In this document: piece by piece, positions 1-11,299 of the stretch | How the letters are laid out: the number at the start of each line of letters is the position of its first letter | How positions within the stretch are numbered: the stretch's first letter is position 1 | NCBI GenBank assembly: GCA_029931535.1 | Contig: JAQPZY010001148.1 | Coordinates: forward strand, 372,001 to 436,000 | DNA from: Margaritifera margaritifera | Lineage: Eukaryota > Mollusca > Bivalvia > Unionida > Margaritiferidae | Direction of reading: 5' to 3' | DNA: 64,000 nucleotides | Notes under the pieces: generated by a model | What the model was told of the DNA's origin: nothing | Databases searched by the model: none | The model's input: the letters and a program-made list of their open reading frames with translations, nothing else | Program-made: the position numbers and the translations under genes

Positions 1-288
1 TTCTTTCATCCTGCGTGATGGGATATCTGAACGAATAAATGACATAATTCCACCACCATTGGCAGTGCGATCCCTTCTCTCAAGTTTGTACCCATCAAAA
101 TGGAAGAGACTGTCGCTGAAAGAAGAATCAAGTTTGCTTTCCGATATAAAAAGGAAATCAACAATTTTATCGTCTAGAACTTCACGAATTTCTGTAAACT
201 TGTATCTTACACTATTTATGTTTATATGGGCAATAGTCACATTTTTGGGGTGTTTCTTCCTGGTATCACGAAGACTCACGAAGATATC
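1..288 (-). pseudogene. LINE apurinic endonuclease N-terminal part
   Basis: Continuation of the same minus-strand frame beyond the insertion. Translation from 288 downward gives segments typical of the first strands of LINE APE endonucleases: a run with IAHIN, then DKIVDFLFISESKLDSSF, then a GGG turn (NGGGIMSFIRSDIPSRR). FISE(S/T)KLD is the characteristic endonuclease motif that contains the catalytic Glu. No stop is seen in this 288-base stretch. The domain is cut by the window edge, so neither the rest of the endonuclease nor the reverse transcriptase can be judged. Confidence 0.8.
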
Positions 289-888
289 CGGTGTTACGAA
301 ACACCCAAATCCACCAAATCCACACCAAATCCACCCAAATCCGATCCAAATCCACCCAAATCCACACCAAATCCACCCAAATCCAAACCAAATATACGAA
401 ATCTTATTAAGTCTACCGTCTCGTCTCTAAATTGCAACGCACTCCCATTTTTCATTAAAAGTCGACGTTCCTGTGTTTGGTTGATATATAAATACAAAAG
501 GACTAAAAAATATTATAAATGAAATAATATGTGTACGTTTAGTCATTAAATAAATTTATATTTTTCCCGCGTAAATTGTTCTGTTATAACTTGTTACTTT
601 ATACCTTACATGTATTACTTTGCACAATATATTGCGCATGTCCCTTATGATTCTCATTCAAAGTCGGATTTCACTATGTCCTCCAACTCAATGCATCATT
701 ACATGTGCTAATATAACGGACTCACCCTTAGTTGTGTCCCTATATTTCGCATTGTGACAACTATATATGCCGAAAATTGTTACTAAACATTTGGATTTGG
801 GTGGATTTGGTGTGGATTTGGGTGGATTTGGTGTTGATTTGGGTGGATTTGGTGTGATTTGGGTGGATTTGGGTGTTTCGTGACACCC
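289..888. mobile_element. 600-bp inverted-repeat element (MITE/foldback) inserted in the LINE
   Basis: Ends are CGGTGTTACGAAACACCC (from 289) and the inverse of GGGTGTTTCGTGACACCC (to 888). They are followed inward on both sides by ~100 bp of a short tandem motif (CCAAATCCAC / GTGGATTTGG) in opposite orientation: 301-395 and 787-872. The flanks are an identical 10-bp direct repeat CGAAGATATC (279-288 and 889-898), a good target-site duplication. The 390-bp middle is AT-rich and non-coding. A 9-10 bp duplication fits Mutator-like or related cut-and-paste transposons; the superfamily is otherwise undetermined. Short frames across the arms are repeat artefacts. Confidence 0.8.
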
Positions 889-898
889 CGAAGATATC

Positions 899-1534
899 TT
901 CCTTGGTTGGGTCTGTATCCAGAAGTATAGTATGATGCATCGTTAGGGGGAGATTACTTGTGTCGGTATTGTTACAACCACCAACTAAGTCATCATTGTC
1001 CTCAAAAAATGAATCTGTGAAAACTGGTAGGATATTGACACAGGTAGAAGGACAGAAGAAGGGTTCATCAGACTTGCTGTGTAGGTTGTATTTTGCAACT
1101 GTCAAATCAGTGCATTTACGATGGGTCCAGCGATCACAAAAATCACATTGCAACCCTTGTTAGTTTGACTTGACGGCTTTACTGCAGGCCAAACACGGAT
1201 ATATGATCGGGCCGGGATTCGGGGAGACATCACCACTGAGTAAGAGGTACAGTAAACTGTAGTACTCAAGGTTATTTTTTGCAGATAACTTCCTGCCTGA
1301 CCAGTTGCAAGTGCGCCATGTCGAAAGCCATATTGTTCTTTGTTTAAGCTGGTAGAGTACTTCCAAATGGAAATCTGGCTTTCGCATTGTCCATTCGCAC
1401 AATCCGAAATGTATTGTTGATGAAACGTTAAAAAATCTAGCATTTGGATTATTTGTTGAATTGAGTTTCAAGTACAAATTTAGATAAAATCCAGCTAAAA
1501 GCAGAGCGATCGAGAGACCCTTTTCTCCCGCCAT
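899..1534 (-). pseudogene. LINE ORF N-terminus: 2A-like motif plus PHD-type zinc finger
   Basis: Starts at an ATG (1532-1534, MAGEKGLSIALLLAGF...) with a hydrophobic N-terminus. After about 100 residues comes GDVSPNPGP at 1208-1234, matching the NPGP core of 2A-like ribosome-skipping peptides, though the canonical E before xNPGP is replaced by S. Next is a zinc-finger pattern with Cys in YPCLAC, CDFCDRW, HRKC and FFCPSTC (about 1195-1045), as in PHD fingers carried by some invertebrate LINE ORFs. One TAA at 1160-1162 lies between AVKSN and QGLQCDFC, in the same frame. The piece ends where the inverted-repeat element is inserted. In this LINE group the 2A-like peptide is thought to separate or target the N-terminal part; activity of this variant is unproven. 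Confidence 0.75.
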
Positions 1535-1559
1535 GATGTTACTGTTTCATGTATTATCA

Positions 1560-2000
1560 TGAAATCTGATGTGTGCATTCACCTCTGTCACCTTTGTCAC
1601 TTAGATTAGCATCCATGAAAGTAATTGGAGTTGAAACAACCTACTTTCCTTGCTAAAGTGGCTGTGCTGAATATTTGGACCGTGAACTGGCTAAACAGGC
1701 GAGACACATAATTTGAAAAAAAGAAGCCATGTTGGTTCATTCTTAGCAGAGAACTTCAACTTATAAATTATAAGCGTAAAAAAAGAGAAAATTTTGAATT
1801 TGAATTGATCTCGTGGATCGGAAACAGTAAAAGCTCAGTGTCATGCAACTTCGCTCTTGGTACTTTTCTAAAGTACCAGTATTCTACTTATTTTCTTAAC
1901 TTATGGTTTACTGATTAACTTAGAAGAAATACATGCAGCAAATCTCAAGTAAGACACCGTGAAAGTGTATGATAGGAGAGAAGAGTTAACATTTAAAGGG
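1560..2000. other. No gene seen
   Basis: AT-rich sequence upstream of the LINE 5' end. I see no long frame, RNA gene or repeat structure here. Confidence 0.5.
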
Positions 2001-2212
2001 GAGTTTCCCATATTTACCATCTCAGTTAACTACAGTGTATTCTCAAGAGTTACTAGCAATAATAAGGACTAAAAGCAAAATTTTGTAAATTCAACGTTTT
2101 ATTTTGAGTTTATTGTTTTTATTGTTTGTCTCTGTTTTGTAATTCTGCCAGTGAGAATCGAAAGCGCTTAGGCTGGTTAAAAAGTATTTTTCCACTTTTC
2201 TTTGTCGGCTTG

Positions 2213-2352
<140 letters not shown>

Positions 2353-4094
2353 AACAAGCCGAGTTTGTGTTTACTGCAGTGAATTACAGTGCTTTTTTTT
2401 TTTTGCTTTTTGCCATTGGTAAAACTGTAGCTAGGATTACACTTTTAAATGCAAAAGTTCGTGAAGTATGCACTATACAGAGTGAAATACTGCTTTACTT
2501 GCATAGTGATTGAACTCAAAATGTTTCTGTCTGTCAGAATGAATAATTTATGAAGAGCAAATAAAGATACATAATTGTGTAGAGGGAAGACAGCAGAAAG
2601 CATAAAGTTGAAATAGATAACTTTGTTTGAAAGTATACCAGAAAGGGTGAATTGACATATTTTTTTAATTTACGTGTACATACAACTAAATTTGACTGAT
2701 TTAACACAAAACAAGATTCTACTATTAGCATGACAGATTTTTTTTCTACGACTGTAAAACAGAGCAAATAAAGGATATTTACTCAGCTGTTACCCTGCTG
2801 CTTGAAGCTCTTAGGAAGAAATGATAATAAAAGTGGCATGCACATACATGCACATTCCACAATTGAACGTTTCTCCTCTGACCTTTGCCATTTTTGACGA
2901 GTATTATGTATATTTAATTTGTTTGCTTTGGGGTTATTTTTGGGAGGGTTCTTTTGTGCAAAATATGGCGCAAAAACAAATTTAAAACTCTGAGCCAGTA
3001 TTTTATGAAAGATTGCTACCATTTTAATTGGTCTTGTCCAGTTATTTTATTATTTTTTTAATCAAAGGACGTCAAATAAACTGTATATTTTTTTTACCTT
3101 TTTTATAACTTGATGTCTGGTTGAATAGTCCATTCTTCCTCATGTATTATCCATAGTGCACGAGCAAATGCGACCATCTATATATGTTACGCCCTTTGGT
3201 GAAACTACACATTTCAGGAACTAGCTAGCCTCTTGGCTAATTGACTCATCGGATTTCAGACCAATGATCCGTCCACTTATTAGCATAGTTATGTATTTAA
3301 AATTGGCTTTTTTTGCTTTCAAATAATCATGGTGATTACTAGAATACATTAAAGTACGTGTGGAAATTGTATCAAAAGTGGATAACACATTTTCGTAGCC
3401 ATAATGATTTGAAATTGTACATGTGGTATTGCAAAAATTGTCTATGTGACCCACTCACTGGACATACTCTTGTCCGATCAACAGTCTTTACTTGTGAATA
3501 TGCAATTAGGTAAACAGTTAAACGTAGATGGATGATCGGATTGGAATGTTTGTTATGCGATACTTGATTGACATATGCCGCACGCAACTGCGAGGTCAAA
3601 TTCACGCATAGGTCAGATGATTTGCATACCTGAGAAGATAAGGAAAATGAATGGCCGTTTTGTTAAATAGGTAACCAAATTAAAATACCAACTTGTTAAA
3701 TGGACGGACATATTGTACTATATTTTAAATATACTCCAACAATATATGCGAAATTAGAACAATATTACAGAAACATTGGTGTGGCTTGATGCACATACCA
3801 ATTGTTAGAAAACAGCATCAAAACTCTTATTACAAAGCATTTTCCAGATGAGTTCCTGAGGCAAAACAATGCTTCATCAACTTGTTGCTTCTAGCTACTC
3901 AAACCTTTACAGAAACCATTCCATGTTGTTTTATTATAAACATCTAGGAAGTGATAAAGACTGAGTAATGAATCCATAAACTGTCTCCGTTCATAATGAT
4001 TTGCACTCAGAATTGTCCACTGTGTAAGCAAGAATAGTTTATTTAGTGGTACTAAATAATTACAATGATGGAAAAAGGAGACAGCCTGTAACCG

Positions 4095-4095
<1 letters not shown>

Positions 4096-4124
<29 letters not shown>
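4096..4124. repeat. (GT)n microsatellite
   Basis: GT dinucleotide run in the duplicated segment. The equivalent place in the 45-kb copy holds a G-rich stretch instead. Confidence 0.95.
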
Positions 4125-4125
<1 letters not shown>

Positions 4126-4279
4126 TCGGGGAGGATGCAGCATACCGAAAACACTGAGAATTATTATTTTTTTAAAAATTCCGTTAGATGTACTGTTGCA
4201 TGATCTAACGGTGAAATGATTTCTATCAATTGTTGAACTTAAACTGTAACACACTGGCTCATTAAAATAATTACATAAA

Positions 4280-5030
4280 AATATCAGGATTGTTTTGAAA
4301 CATTTGTTACCACTTAAATAAAATTCTTTTGAATTATTGTATTGTCCCGTTTCTCAATATATTAATTGTATTTTTTTCCAAGATATATAAAATATTTCTA
4401 AATTAATTAACTTGCATATTTTGGATGATAATTTAAATATTTTACTACTACTTAAATAAGCACTTTTAAATTTTGAATAATATTATTTCATCTGATATCT
4501 TACATATTTTGTATGCGTATAATCTAAAATATCTTGGTTATATATTTCATATAAGTTATTTTCTTCTAATTCAAATTTTATTTTTAAAATTTGTAATTTT
4601 CCTTGCTTTTTGTTATGGATTTTTTAAAATTATAATATATTTTATTATTTCTTCAAGCCTTTTCTTAAATTAAAAAAAATAAAATGTTTACATTAATTTT
4701 GTGCGTACTTAGGTACTTTGAAAATTATCACATTAATATTACTACTATGATAAATAACAAGAATTTTAATTAATGAAACAAAAAATGTTCAGATTAATCT
4801 TACTAATAATAATCTGTATTCTTCTTGTATTCCACCGGGCCCAGATTGCATACATTTATGAAAAAATATGGTACAATCACAAAAATACAACAGTTCTAGG
4901 ATTAACACACTGACTCTCGAACTTTTATAGATTTTGCTAGATAAAGAGCAAAATTATATCGGATATTAATATTATTATGGATTATCTGCATAAAGTTATA
5001 CAATTTTATGTGATTTGCATTATAATGAAC
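4280..5030. other. Very AT-rich stretch, no gene seen
   Basis: Dense A/T sequence between the duplicated block and the end of the next LINE. It may contain the LINE's 3' untranslated part, but no tail repeat is clear. Confidence 0.4.
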
Positions 5031-5037
5031 GTATCAT

Positions 5038-5623
5038 ACATGGGACATTTAATAGCAAAGTGAAAATTTTCTTCTACATCTGCACAAAAAGGGCACAGTC
5101 TTTCAACATATGGGATATTTTTTAAACCTACCTATATTTAGCATTATACGAAAAGTTCCATTTCTGAACATAGTAAGAGAACACTGTACAAAGAATTTAA
5201 ACAATCTATATAGTATTGACAACTCAAGTAGTTTCTGATCTTATTATAAAATCGTAATCTATCCAGTGAATTTAAATCTCCATTTAGTTCTTGTAGAAAA
5301 ATATCTTTACATCGTTCTTTAAAAATAATGAAAACGAGGTTCTCTTCGCCCATTCCTTGATTTACCCAGACTTCTCCCATTCCGTGTGAAAACAATAGAT
5401 TTTCAACTTTATTTACCCAACATTCACAGTGTTTTCTCCAAGTCAACTGTCGATTATAGCTTTGTTTTGGGAATCTATCATCAGTCATCTTTAGTAATTT
5501 GAACCAGTTCTTTAGTATTCTACTATATGTTACTACTTGCGTTGGATTTCTATCTAATTCACTGGAGATAAAAACATTCGGTGTGTATTTCATAATTCCA
5601 ATAACATATTTACAAAATGACAT
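5038..5623 (-). pseudogene. LINE C-terminal region
   Basis: A 159-residue open stretch (5144-5623) with WFKLLKM..DRFPKQSYN, W..WV..VE.LLF.HGMGEVW and RLRFYN is typical of the region after the RT in this LINE type. Immediately downstream, about 5105-5040 in another frame, is a Cys/His segment with CPFC..VEENFHF..KCP, the usual end of such ORFs. It is not an independent host gene. Confidence 0.7.
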
Positions 5624-6098
5624 ATGTAGAGTCTATATGTTATTTCCTTTGTAAAATCCCAAACTTCTGACTCATACATCAAAATTGGCGCTATTTTAGA
5701 ATCAAATATTTGGAATAGAGTTTTTGTAGACAGTTTTCCAAAACGAATACATATGGTCTTCATACAATAAAGTGCCTTTGCTGCTTGTGTTGCAAGAGTT
5801 TATTGACACATATATCACAAGTGTTTAGGAAACAATACACAACCAAGATATTTATAACAATGATGTCTCTATCACACAATCACCAAAATGCTCATATCCT
5901 CTCAAATGTCTCCCTTTTCGAAAAACTAGAATTTTAGACTTCTCCATGTTTATGTGTTGTTTTCAGATATTGCAGAATTCTTTTATGTTATTTAAAATCC
6001 TTCGAAGATTAATAGCAGTTTCGGCAAAGGTAACCAAGTCATCTGCATACAACACTGCAAATAACTAAGCAAATTCTAATGTTATACCGCTATACTGG

Positions 6099-6669
6099 TC
6101 AGCAATGTGTCTTAAAGTCATTTAAAAGCAATGAAAATAAAATGGTCGATAAAACACAACCTTGCTTTATCGCAACTGGACTGTTCAATGTTTCTGTCAA
6201 GCCATTTGGCATTTTCACACAAGCTTTGACATTTGCATATATGGCTTTTAATGTCGTAAGCATTTTACTGGTTATATTTTCATTTATTAATTTGGTGTAA
6301 ATTAAGGGCTGATCAATATCGTTAAACGTTTTATTCATATTCGACTTAAGAGCTTTAAAATCTACCTCTTTGTTTCCTCAAATATATACATATCGAGGTG
6401 TTTATAGTAAATACATTATCCACAATGGAGTATCCACTTCTACACCCAGCAAGTTCTTCAACTAAAATATTATTTTCATTCACCCTGTTCACTAATCTTT
6501 CATCTGAAATTGCAAGTAAATATTTTTCTGAGGACTGGTATAAGGCCAATCCCACTATAATTTTCAGGGATATTTATATTCCCTTTTTGTGAATGGGTGC
6601 GATAACAGCTATTGTCCAGCACTTTGGAAAGTATCCGAGATCTAATAATTTATTTAAATATACAATAAA
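6099..6669 (-). pseudogene. LINE reverse-transcriptase core, decayed
   Basis: Minus-strand pieces contain FPKCWTIAVIAPIHKKG and PENYSGI (about 6650-6560), and 120 residues later AIKQGCVLSTILFSLLLND (6160-6110). The last is the classic RT motif 4-type block (G(L/V)RQGCxLSP.LF..). The catalytic YADD block cannot be read with confidence because of stops and frame changes downstream. The 79-residue open piece at 6099-6338 is only a remnant. Confidence 0.8.
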
Positions 6670-6673
6670 GTAG

Positions 6674-7181
6674 TGTTACGGAATTATGTATCATTTTGTT
6701 TTTAAATAATGGTATAGGTTTATGATCTCTGCATAATAGTCTAACAGCTGTCGTCTTGCAGAAAGTACATATACGGTATTTCAATGTGACTCAGTACATT
6801 GGTCTTGGAAAATATTGTCGGTTCTAGCATTAGAATATCACGTGATTTAGCTCGTGAGGGTTGAACTTCTGACCTAGATTCTATGTTCAATTAAGAGTCA
6901 ATACTTTGTTGACTGGTAATAACGTCAGTGCACAGATACTTTAGCGGTGTCACGCATAACCTAGTTTCTGATTGGTTCGGAGAAGGTTGTTTTCTAGAAG
7001 GATTAAATTGTTTATAAGTCGCAATACAGTTTAAATTGGTTTTCCTTATTCTGTTCTGCGCAGTCAGAAGCTATATAATAAGATGTATTGCTGTGTTTAG
7101 GCATTCCTAGCATAGTTTGTCATCCTGAGAGGTCATAAACGAGATTGGTTCATTTTGTGTGTGGATATTCTACTTCAGTGA

Positions 7182-7242
<61 letters not shown>

Positions 7243-7645
7243 CAGTACATTTTGGATTCAGTACTGTTCTTAAACTTTAAGAAGTATACAGCTCCGTGGA
7301 ATTATCGGAAACATTTCTAGAACTTGTGTGATATTCCATATTCACAAGGACTATTTGGATTTAATAACACTTGGATATAACTGATTCTTATTAGTACATC
7401 AGTACAGTGAAGGTTTCATTCGGAACCTACTTCATTCGGAATATTTGGATTAACTTCCGGATTAGTGCACTTTAGAACAATTTAGTACTTTTAAGTATAT
7501 TCTATACTCTAAGTTATTTTTTAATTCTTTCACTTTGATTGTTTGCTGAAATATTTTAATATTTTAGGAAATTAAATATTTGTATTTTCAATCTTGAAAG
7601 CTTGTTTGAGTCTTTTCTTTTGTTACATTACCCCTGGTCGTAACA
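6674..7645 (-). mobile_element. Solo LTR inserted in the LINE
   Basis: Begins TGTTACGG at 6674 and ends CGTAACA at 7645, giving TGTTA...TAACA ends. It is flanked by identical 4-bp direct repeats GTAG (6670-6673 and 7646-7649). Its right end (inverse TGTTACGACCAGG) matches the left ends of two other elements at 12619 and 27457 (TGTTACGACTCTAGG). No internal coding region is present, so it reads as a solo LTR lying in reverse orientation relative to the other two. It contains an (ATT)n run. 4-bp duplications fit a Gypsy-like LTR retrotransposon. Confidence 0.65.
7176..7241. repeat. (ATT)n microsatellite
   Basis: About 22 ATT units inside the solo LTR. Confidence 0.97.
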
Positions 7646-7649
7646 GTAG

Positions 7650-7860
7650 GTACCATGATATTTCCAGTTGCCTTGAAAAAGTCACTAGAAAGGTCATCAA
7701 TACCACTAGATTTTCCCGACTTTAAACTATTTATAATGTATTGTACATCTTTTTCAGTTATTTTACCGTCCAGATTTTCATGGAGGGTGTCAATTGTTGC
7801 GTTTAACCTGAAATTATGATCCGCCTTATGATGTATATTAAATAATTCTGAAAATTAGTT
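7650..7860 (-). pseudogene. LINE reverse-transcriptase N-terminal region (5' side of LTR insertion)
   Basis: Read right to left: EKDVQYIINSLKSGKSSGID then LSSDFFKATG, the usual run-up to the LINE RT core (selection of a Lys-Ser-Gly-Ile-Asp segment before the first RT motif). It stops at the solo LTR; the frame resumes on the other side at 6669 with FPKCWTIAVIAPIHKKG. Confidence 0.75.
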
Positions 7861-8369
7861 GTACCATCCAATGCGATTTCTTTTTCCAATTAACGTGGTT
7901 TTTGGACATTTTAAAAGTCTCCAGACACGTTTCCAATCTTTCTCTACAAGTGCTTTGTAAAGACTTGCCTATACCTTTGTTTTGTATAGGTTGCATTTAT
8001 GATTGGTCATGTTTTTGTCCATATTTCTATGGTGCTTGTATAAAGCCAACCTATCTATCATATTACAGTTTCTGAAGTTTCTAAGTGCATCAAGTTTGCC
8101 ATGCTTTACTGATTTATAGTCTGCATCATACCAGGGTTGTTTGTTGGCCGAAACTCAGTCACAGCTTTTATTGACATTATTTTGATCTGCTTTCATCGTC
8201 TGTGCTGATTCACAAATACTCTCCATGAAAGAATTTAATGCAGTGTCGATTTGATTATGCACTATTATTGTCAGTATAATATAAGATTCTTCTGAAAGTG
8301 AAGAACGGACGTTTTGGACAAATATATTTGTTTGTGTTTCATTTCAAATATATATATCTCTTAGAGAAA

Positions 8370-9170
8370 TAATTTCATTATTTTCTGCTGTGAGTGAAAT
8401 AGAATCAACTAGACTAAAATGAAATATTATTGGCTGGTGAATGGATTCAATACTATTACCAATCCTGAAGGTAGGTATACATGCAAATAATGATTGATCT
8501 AAAAGTAAGTAGTCTGTGATTGTAGCTAAATTGTATACATGTAAAGTTGCCAATGCCTTTATCATCTCCACATCTACCATTTGCAATCCACATTCTAGAT
8601 AACTTACAACATTTTAGTAAATTCTCACCATTGTGATTTAAGACTTTTATGTCCAAGTTAGCCTTTCCCCTATATCTACATCCTCGACAAAGGCTATATC
8701 GATATCAATGATAGTACCGGCTATATCGATATCAATGATAGTATAGGTTATATCGATATCAATGATAGTATAGGCTATATCGATATCATTGATAGTATAG
8801 GCTATATCGATATCAATGATAGTATTACCATCATGTATAATAAAGTCAGGTTCAGCGGAGATATAATCATATAAAATCTCCACCAATAATTAATGTGTGA
8901 TTTGGATACATAACTCTTTAATGTGCCGATTCGTTTTCAAAAATGTTAAACAATTCTTCTGCGTGTGTTGACGAATGTTCAGGTGACATATATACTACAC
9001 CAAATATTTGTTCTTTCTGAAGGATTTTTACATAAGGGAAAACTTCAGCGAGACAATATTTTTTGATTTACTTTCAAGTTGATATATAGAGAAATAGACG
9101 GCAATACCAGAATAACGTTTTGCATTAAGTTCCTTATCTCTGACGCTTATGTAATTACTGAAACCATGCA
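8370..9170 (-). pseudogene. LINE endonuclease domain, decayed
   Basis: Minus-strand translation in pieces gives an SGIAVYF turn, YISAEPDFIIHDG at about 8870-8830 (the region after the GDFN strand) and then, on the far side of a tandem array, ANGRCGDDKGIGNFTC (about 8590-8540), followed by a strand resembling the VDY.L..Q segment. These are typical landmarks of LINE APE endonucleases. The ~135-bp array at 8692-8826 has expanded inside the domain, and stops separate the pieces, so no enzyme is encoded. Confidence 0.7.
8692..8826. repeat. 27-bp tandem repeat x5 inside the LINE endonuclease
   Basis: Five copies of a 27-bp unit beginning GGCTATATCGATATCAATGA, each followed by TAGTA plus two variable bases. 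27 is a multiple of 3, so the minus-strand frame stays open (IDIDIAYTI repeats). The array is an expansion within the dead LINE. Confidence 0.95.
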
Positions 9171-9239
9171 TTACATAATAGAGAGACTGTAATCAAATTC
9201 CATTAAATAGATATAGTTTTCATTAGATCATTGCAAAAT

Positions 9240-9959
9240 CATTTTATTCCTCCTGGACAATTTTGTATCATCACTGAGATTTAACGAAAGTAGTGAAATA
9301 CTGCAAACACGCGGAAGTGACGATGGCTCTGCCGCTTGAACTGCAGCACAAAGTAAAGAAGATTCTCGACTTGTAAAAACAAGAATGGTCCTGTGGATTC
9401 CATATTTAATATCAAATAATACTGGCACCGAAAAGTAACAAGTGACTACATGATACCATCTAGTTGGTTTTACATGAGAGTATAATTAGAGAAACACAAT
9501 ACTCATTTCGGATAACATCAGGTGTTAAAAATCTTACGCATGTACTTATTTGGTATGGCTGCTACATAAAAATAAGCTTATTTATGATACATTTGGTTTA
9601 AATGATGATAAGTCTACTCACTTAGCTACTGGACGCCTGGAGGTGGGAAATGGTGTATATTATCCAGAAAAAGAATACTCGCATGAGGATATGCCGCGTA
9701 TTTACAGATATTTCATAAATTATAAAGGAAAACAAAACAATCCAGAGATTGGAGTATGCTCATACAAAACAAATTCTTTTTTATTTTTAGCATGTTGTAC
9801 TTTAATCTTACATATATGCCAGAAGAGGCTACAACGGACCCAAAACAGTTAACATTTCATTCCACACTTAGTGCTGACCCTGGAGCCAATTATAAAGTAT
9901 ATAAATTAATATTATACTCTGAAGACGCAATTATTACTAAAGTCGGTAATGAAATTTAA
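9240..9959 (+). pseudogene. Capsid-like structural protein, C-terminal part, decayed
   Basis: Two open pieces overlap in different frames: 9550-9765 (contains IYDTFGLND, YYPEKEYSHEDMPRIYR and NYKGKQNNPEIG) and 9756-9959 (contains SMLYFNLTYMPEE, DPKQLTFHSTLSA and ends IITKVGNEI). The frame changes near 9760. Upstream, stop-broken translation continues to about 9240 (VLWIPYLISNNTG, then LTHVLIWYG-like residues). From memory this resembles a protein repeatedly found in invertebrate genomes next to Polinton-type genes, probably a jelly-roll capsid or penton-like component; a database search would be needed to say which. It is not functional. Confidence 0.45.
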
Positions 9960-9966
9960 TAAAACT

Positions 9967-9969
<3 letters not shown>

Positions 9970-10033
<64 letters not shown>

Positions 10034-10034
10034 T
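9970..10034. repeat. (AT)n microsatellite
   Basis: AT dinucleotide run between two pieces of the Polinton-type relic. Confidence 0.97.
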
Positions 10035-10079
10035 CATTGATGACAATTATATATAATTTGGTTTAACTTAAACAGATCA

Positions 10080-10660
10080 CCAAAATGGTACACTGCTTTG
10101 ATATGCGAAGAAAAAACAAAAAGTTGTCCTAAGATTGACACCTGATCAATTACACGGTAAAGATAAAATTCATTTAACAAAAGACAAATTAATCATCTAA
10201 TGACAGCTAAAAAAACAATCAAGGTGTGGATTTAAGATTTAGTAAAGCACAATTAAAACACCAAAAAGGGGGTCTCTTAGGTCCTTTATCGGGATTGGCA
10301 AAAGGCCTAGCACCTAAATTATTGTCTCTTGCCTTGCACCCAAAATTGCAGCACCATTAGCAAGTGCAGAACTTGGTGAAGTTGGCACTAGAAATATTTT
10401 GGGTCAAGGAAAACAAACTGGTGGTAATATTATGATACCTTATGAAAAATACAAGATGTGTTAAATCAACTTGGTCAGATTTTAATAAATATGCAGAAAA
10501 CAACTTTATTAAATGTACAAAAATAAAAAGTTTGTGCCACAATACAAGTGTTGTTCGTCCTTCGAGTTCGAAAACGACAATGACTTCACTAACTGGTTTC
10601 ACAATACAAGTAACAAAAAGACAACGAAGAGAAGGAATTTTTACCACTTCTTGCTAATTT
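10080..10660 (+). pseudogene. Glycine-rich hydrophobic small protein (minor core/capsid type), decayed
   Basis: Pieces in several frames: LRLTPDQLHG and IHLTKDKL (about 10125-10190), then GVDLRFSKAQLKHQKGGLL followed by GPLSGLAKGLAPKLL (about 10225-10330), then PLASAELGEVGTRNILGQG (about 10350-10400). The mix of short basic segments and a hydrophobic Gly/Leu/Ala run is the composition of the small minor core proteins encoded near the protease in Polinton-like elements. Function is inferred only from composition and position. The 71-residue frame at 10442-10657 has no recognisable feature. Confidence 0.35.
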
Positions 10661-10789
10661 CGGTATTCCTCTTCTTGGTAGTTTAACTGACAATTTAGTT
10701 GGCGGAAAAGGTTTACAAATTGATTCTACTAGGATGCCTTACAAACCGATCCCAAAAATAATACCAACTGTTGAAATTAATATTGGTGA

Positions 10790-11290
10790 TGGTCTTAGAG
10801 TTATTAAACAACTAGGTAAAGACTTAAGAGTTAGTATACAGGCTGGTAAAGACTTAAGAGTTAGTATACAGGCTGGTAAAGGTTTTAAAGTAAAAGAAAG
10901 ACGAGTAAAAAAAATAATAAATAAGCCTCTTTCAAATACTGAAATATTTCGCCGTAATAATCTGACAAATAAACTTTTTAATCAAGATTGTACAATTGTT
11001 AATCTTGATTCTGTTATTGGTCCTTGTACACACTGGTTTTCTTATCATAATAAAATAATGACGTGATGTATTTTTATCCGTTTGGTTTGCCACCACCTGA
11101 AGAAATTTTTAATTATTTTGATAATTATGATCTAAGATACAATAGTACACATTATTAAGATGTTAATAGTGTCTAATGCGGATAGTATGGTATTATGCTT
11201 TTTAAAATGTTACGAGATGGAAATAATGCATATAATATTTTATACAAAAAACTAAACCTCACTATTACAAGCATAATTAAACTTTTGTAA
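10790..11290 (+). pseudogene. Adenain-like cysteine protease, broken
   Basis: Frame 10734-11066 carries PLSNTEIF, then INLDSV-like residues (NLDSVIGPCTHW) with the THW at 11028-11036, the position of the catalytic His in adenovirus-type (C5) and Polinton proteases. A frame change at about 11064 is followed by YPFGLPPPEEI (11066 onward), in place of the usual Asp-Ser-Phe-Gly segment, and then a CG dipeptide (Cys 11177-11179) where the catalytic Cys is expected. Stops at 11156, 11174 and 11183 break this second piece. A 30-bp segment is duplicated in the upstream linker (about 10816-10875). In live elements this protease matures capsid proteins. Confidence 0.65.
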
Positions 11291-11299
11291 AGCTTTTTT

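Larger units (their letters stand above)
1..1534 (-). mobile_element. Non-LTR retrotransposon (LINE, CR1/L2-like), 5' part, cut by window edge
   Basis: Minus-strand LINE whose 5' end lies near 1534-1560 and which runs off the left edge of the window. Reading right to left it shows a hydrophobic N-terminal stretch, a 2A-like motif, a PHD-type Cys/His cluster, an acidic linker and then the start of an APE-type endonuclease. The reading frame is interrupted once by a TAA (1160-1162) and once by a 600-bp inverted-repeat element at 289-888. Either side of that insertion the same frame continues, so the LINE was nearly intact when hit. The clade is assigned from domain order only; CR1, L2 or a relative are all possible. 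Confidence 0.8.
5030..9200 (-). mobile_element. Decayed non-LTR retrotransposon (LINE) with endonuclease and reverse transcriptase
   Basis: Minus-strand LINE, 5' side near 9.2 kb and 3' side near 5.03 kb. In order it shows an APE-type endonuclease (about 9160-8370), a linker, reverse transcriptase (about 7850-5700, interrupted by a solo LTR at 6674-7645) and a C-terminal region ending in a Cys-rich CPFC...H...CP segment (about 5105-5040). Many stops and frameshifts show it is long dead. It is distinct in sequence from the LINE at 1-1534. The 3' end is uncertain because of flanking AT-rich DNA. Confidence 0.8.

Noticed and set aside
59..522. Plus-strand frames over 59-522
   Set aside because: They are the opposite strand of the LINE endonuclease and of the tandem arm of the inverted-repeat element.
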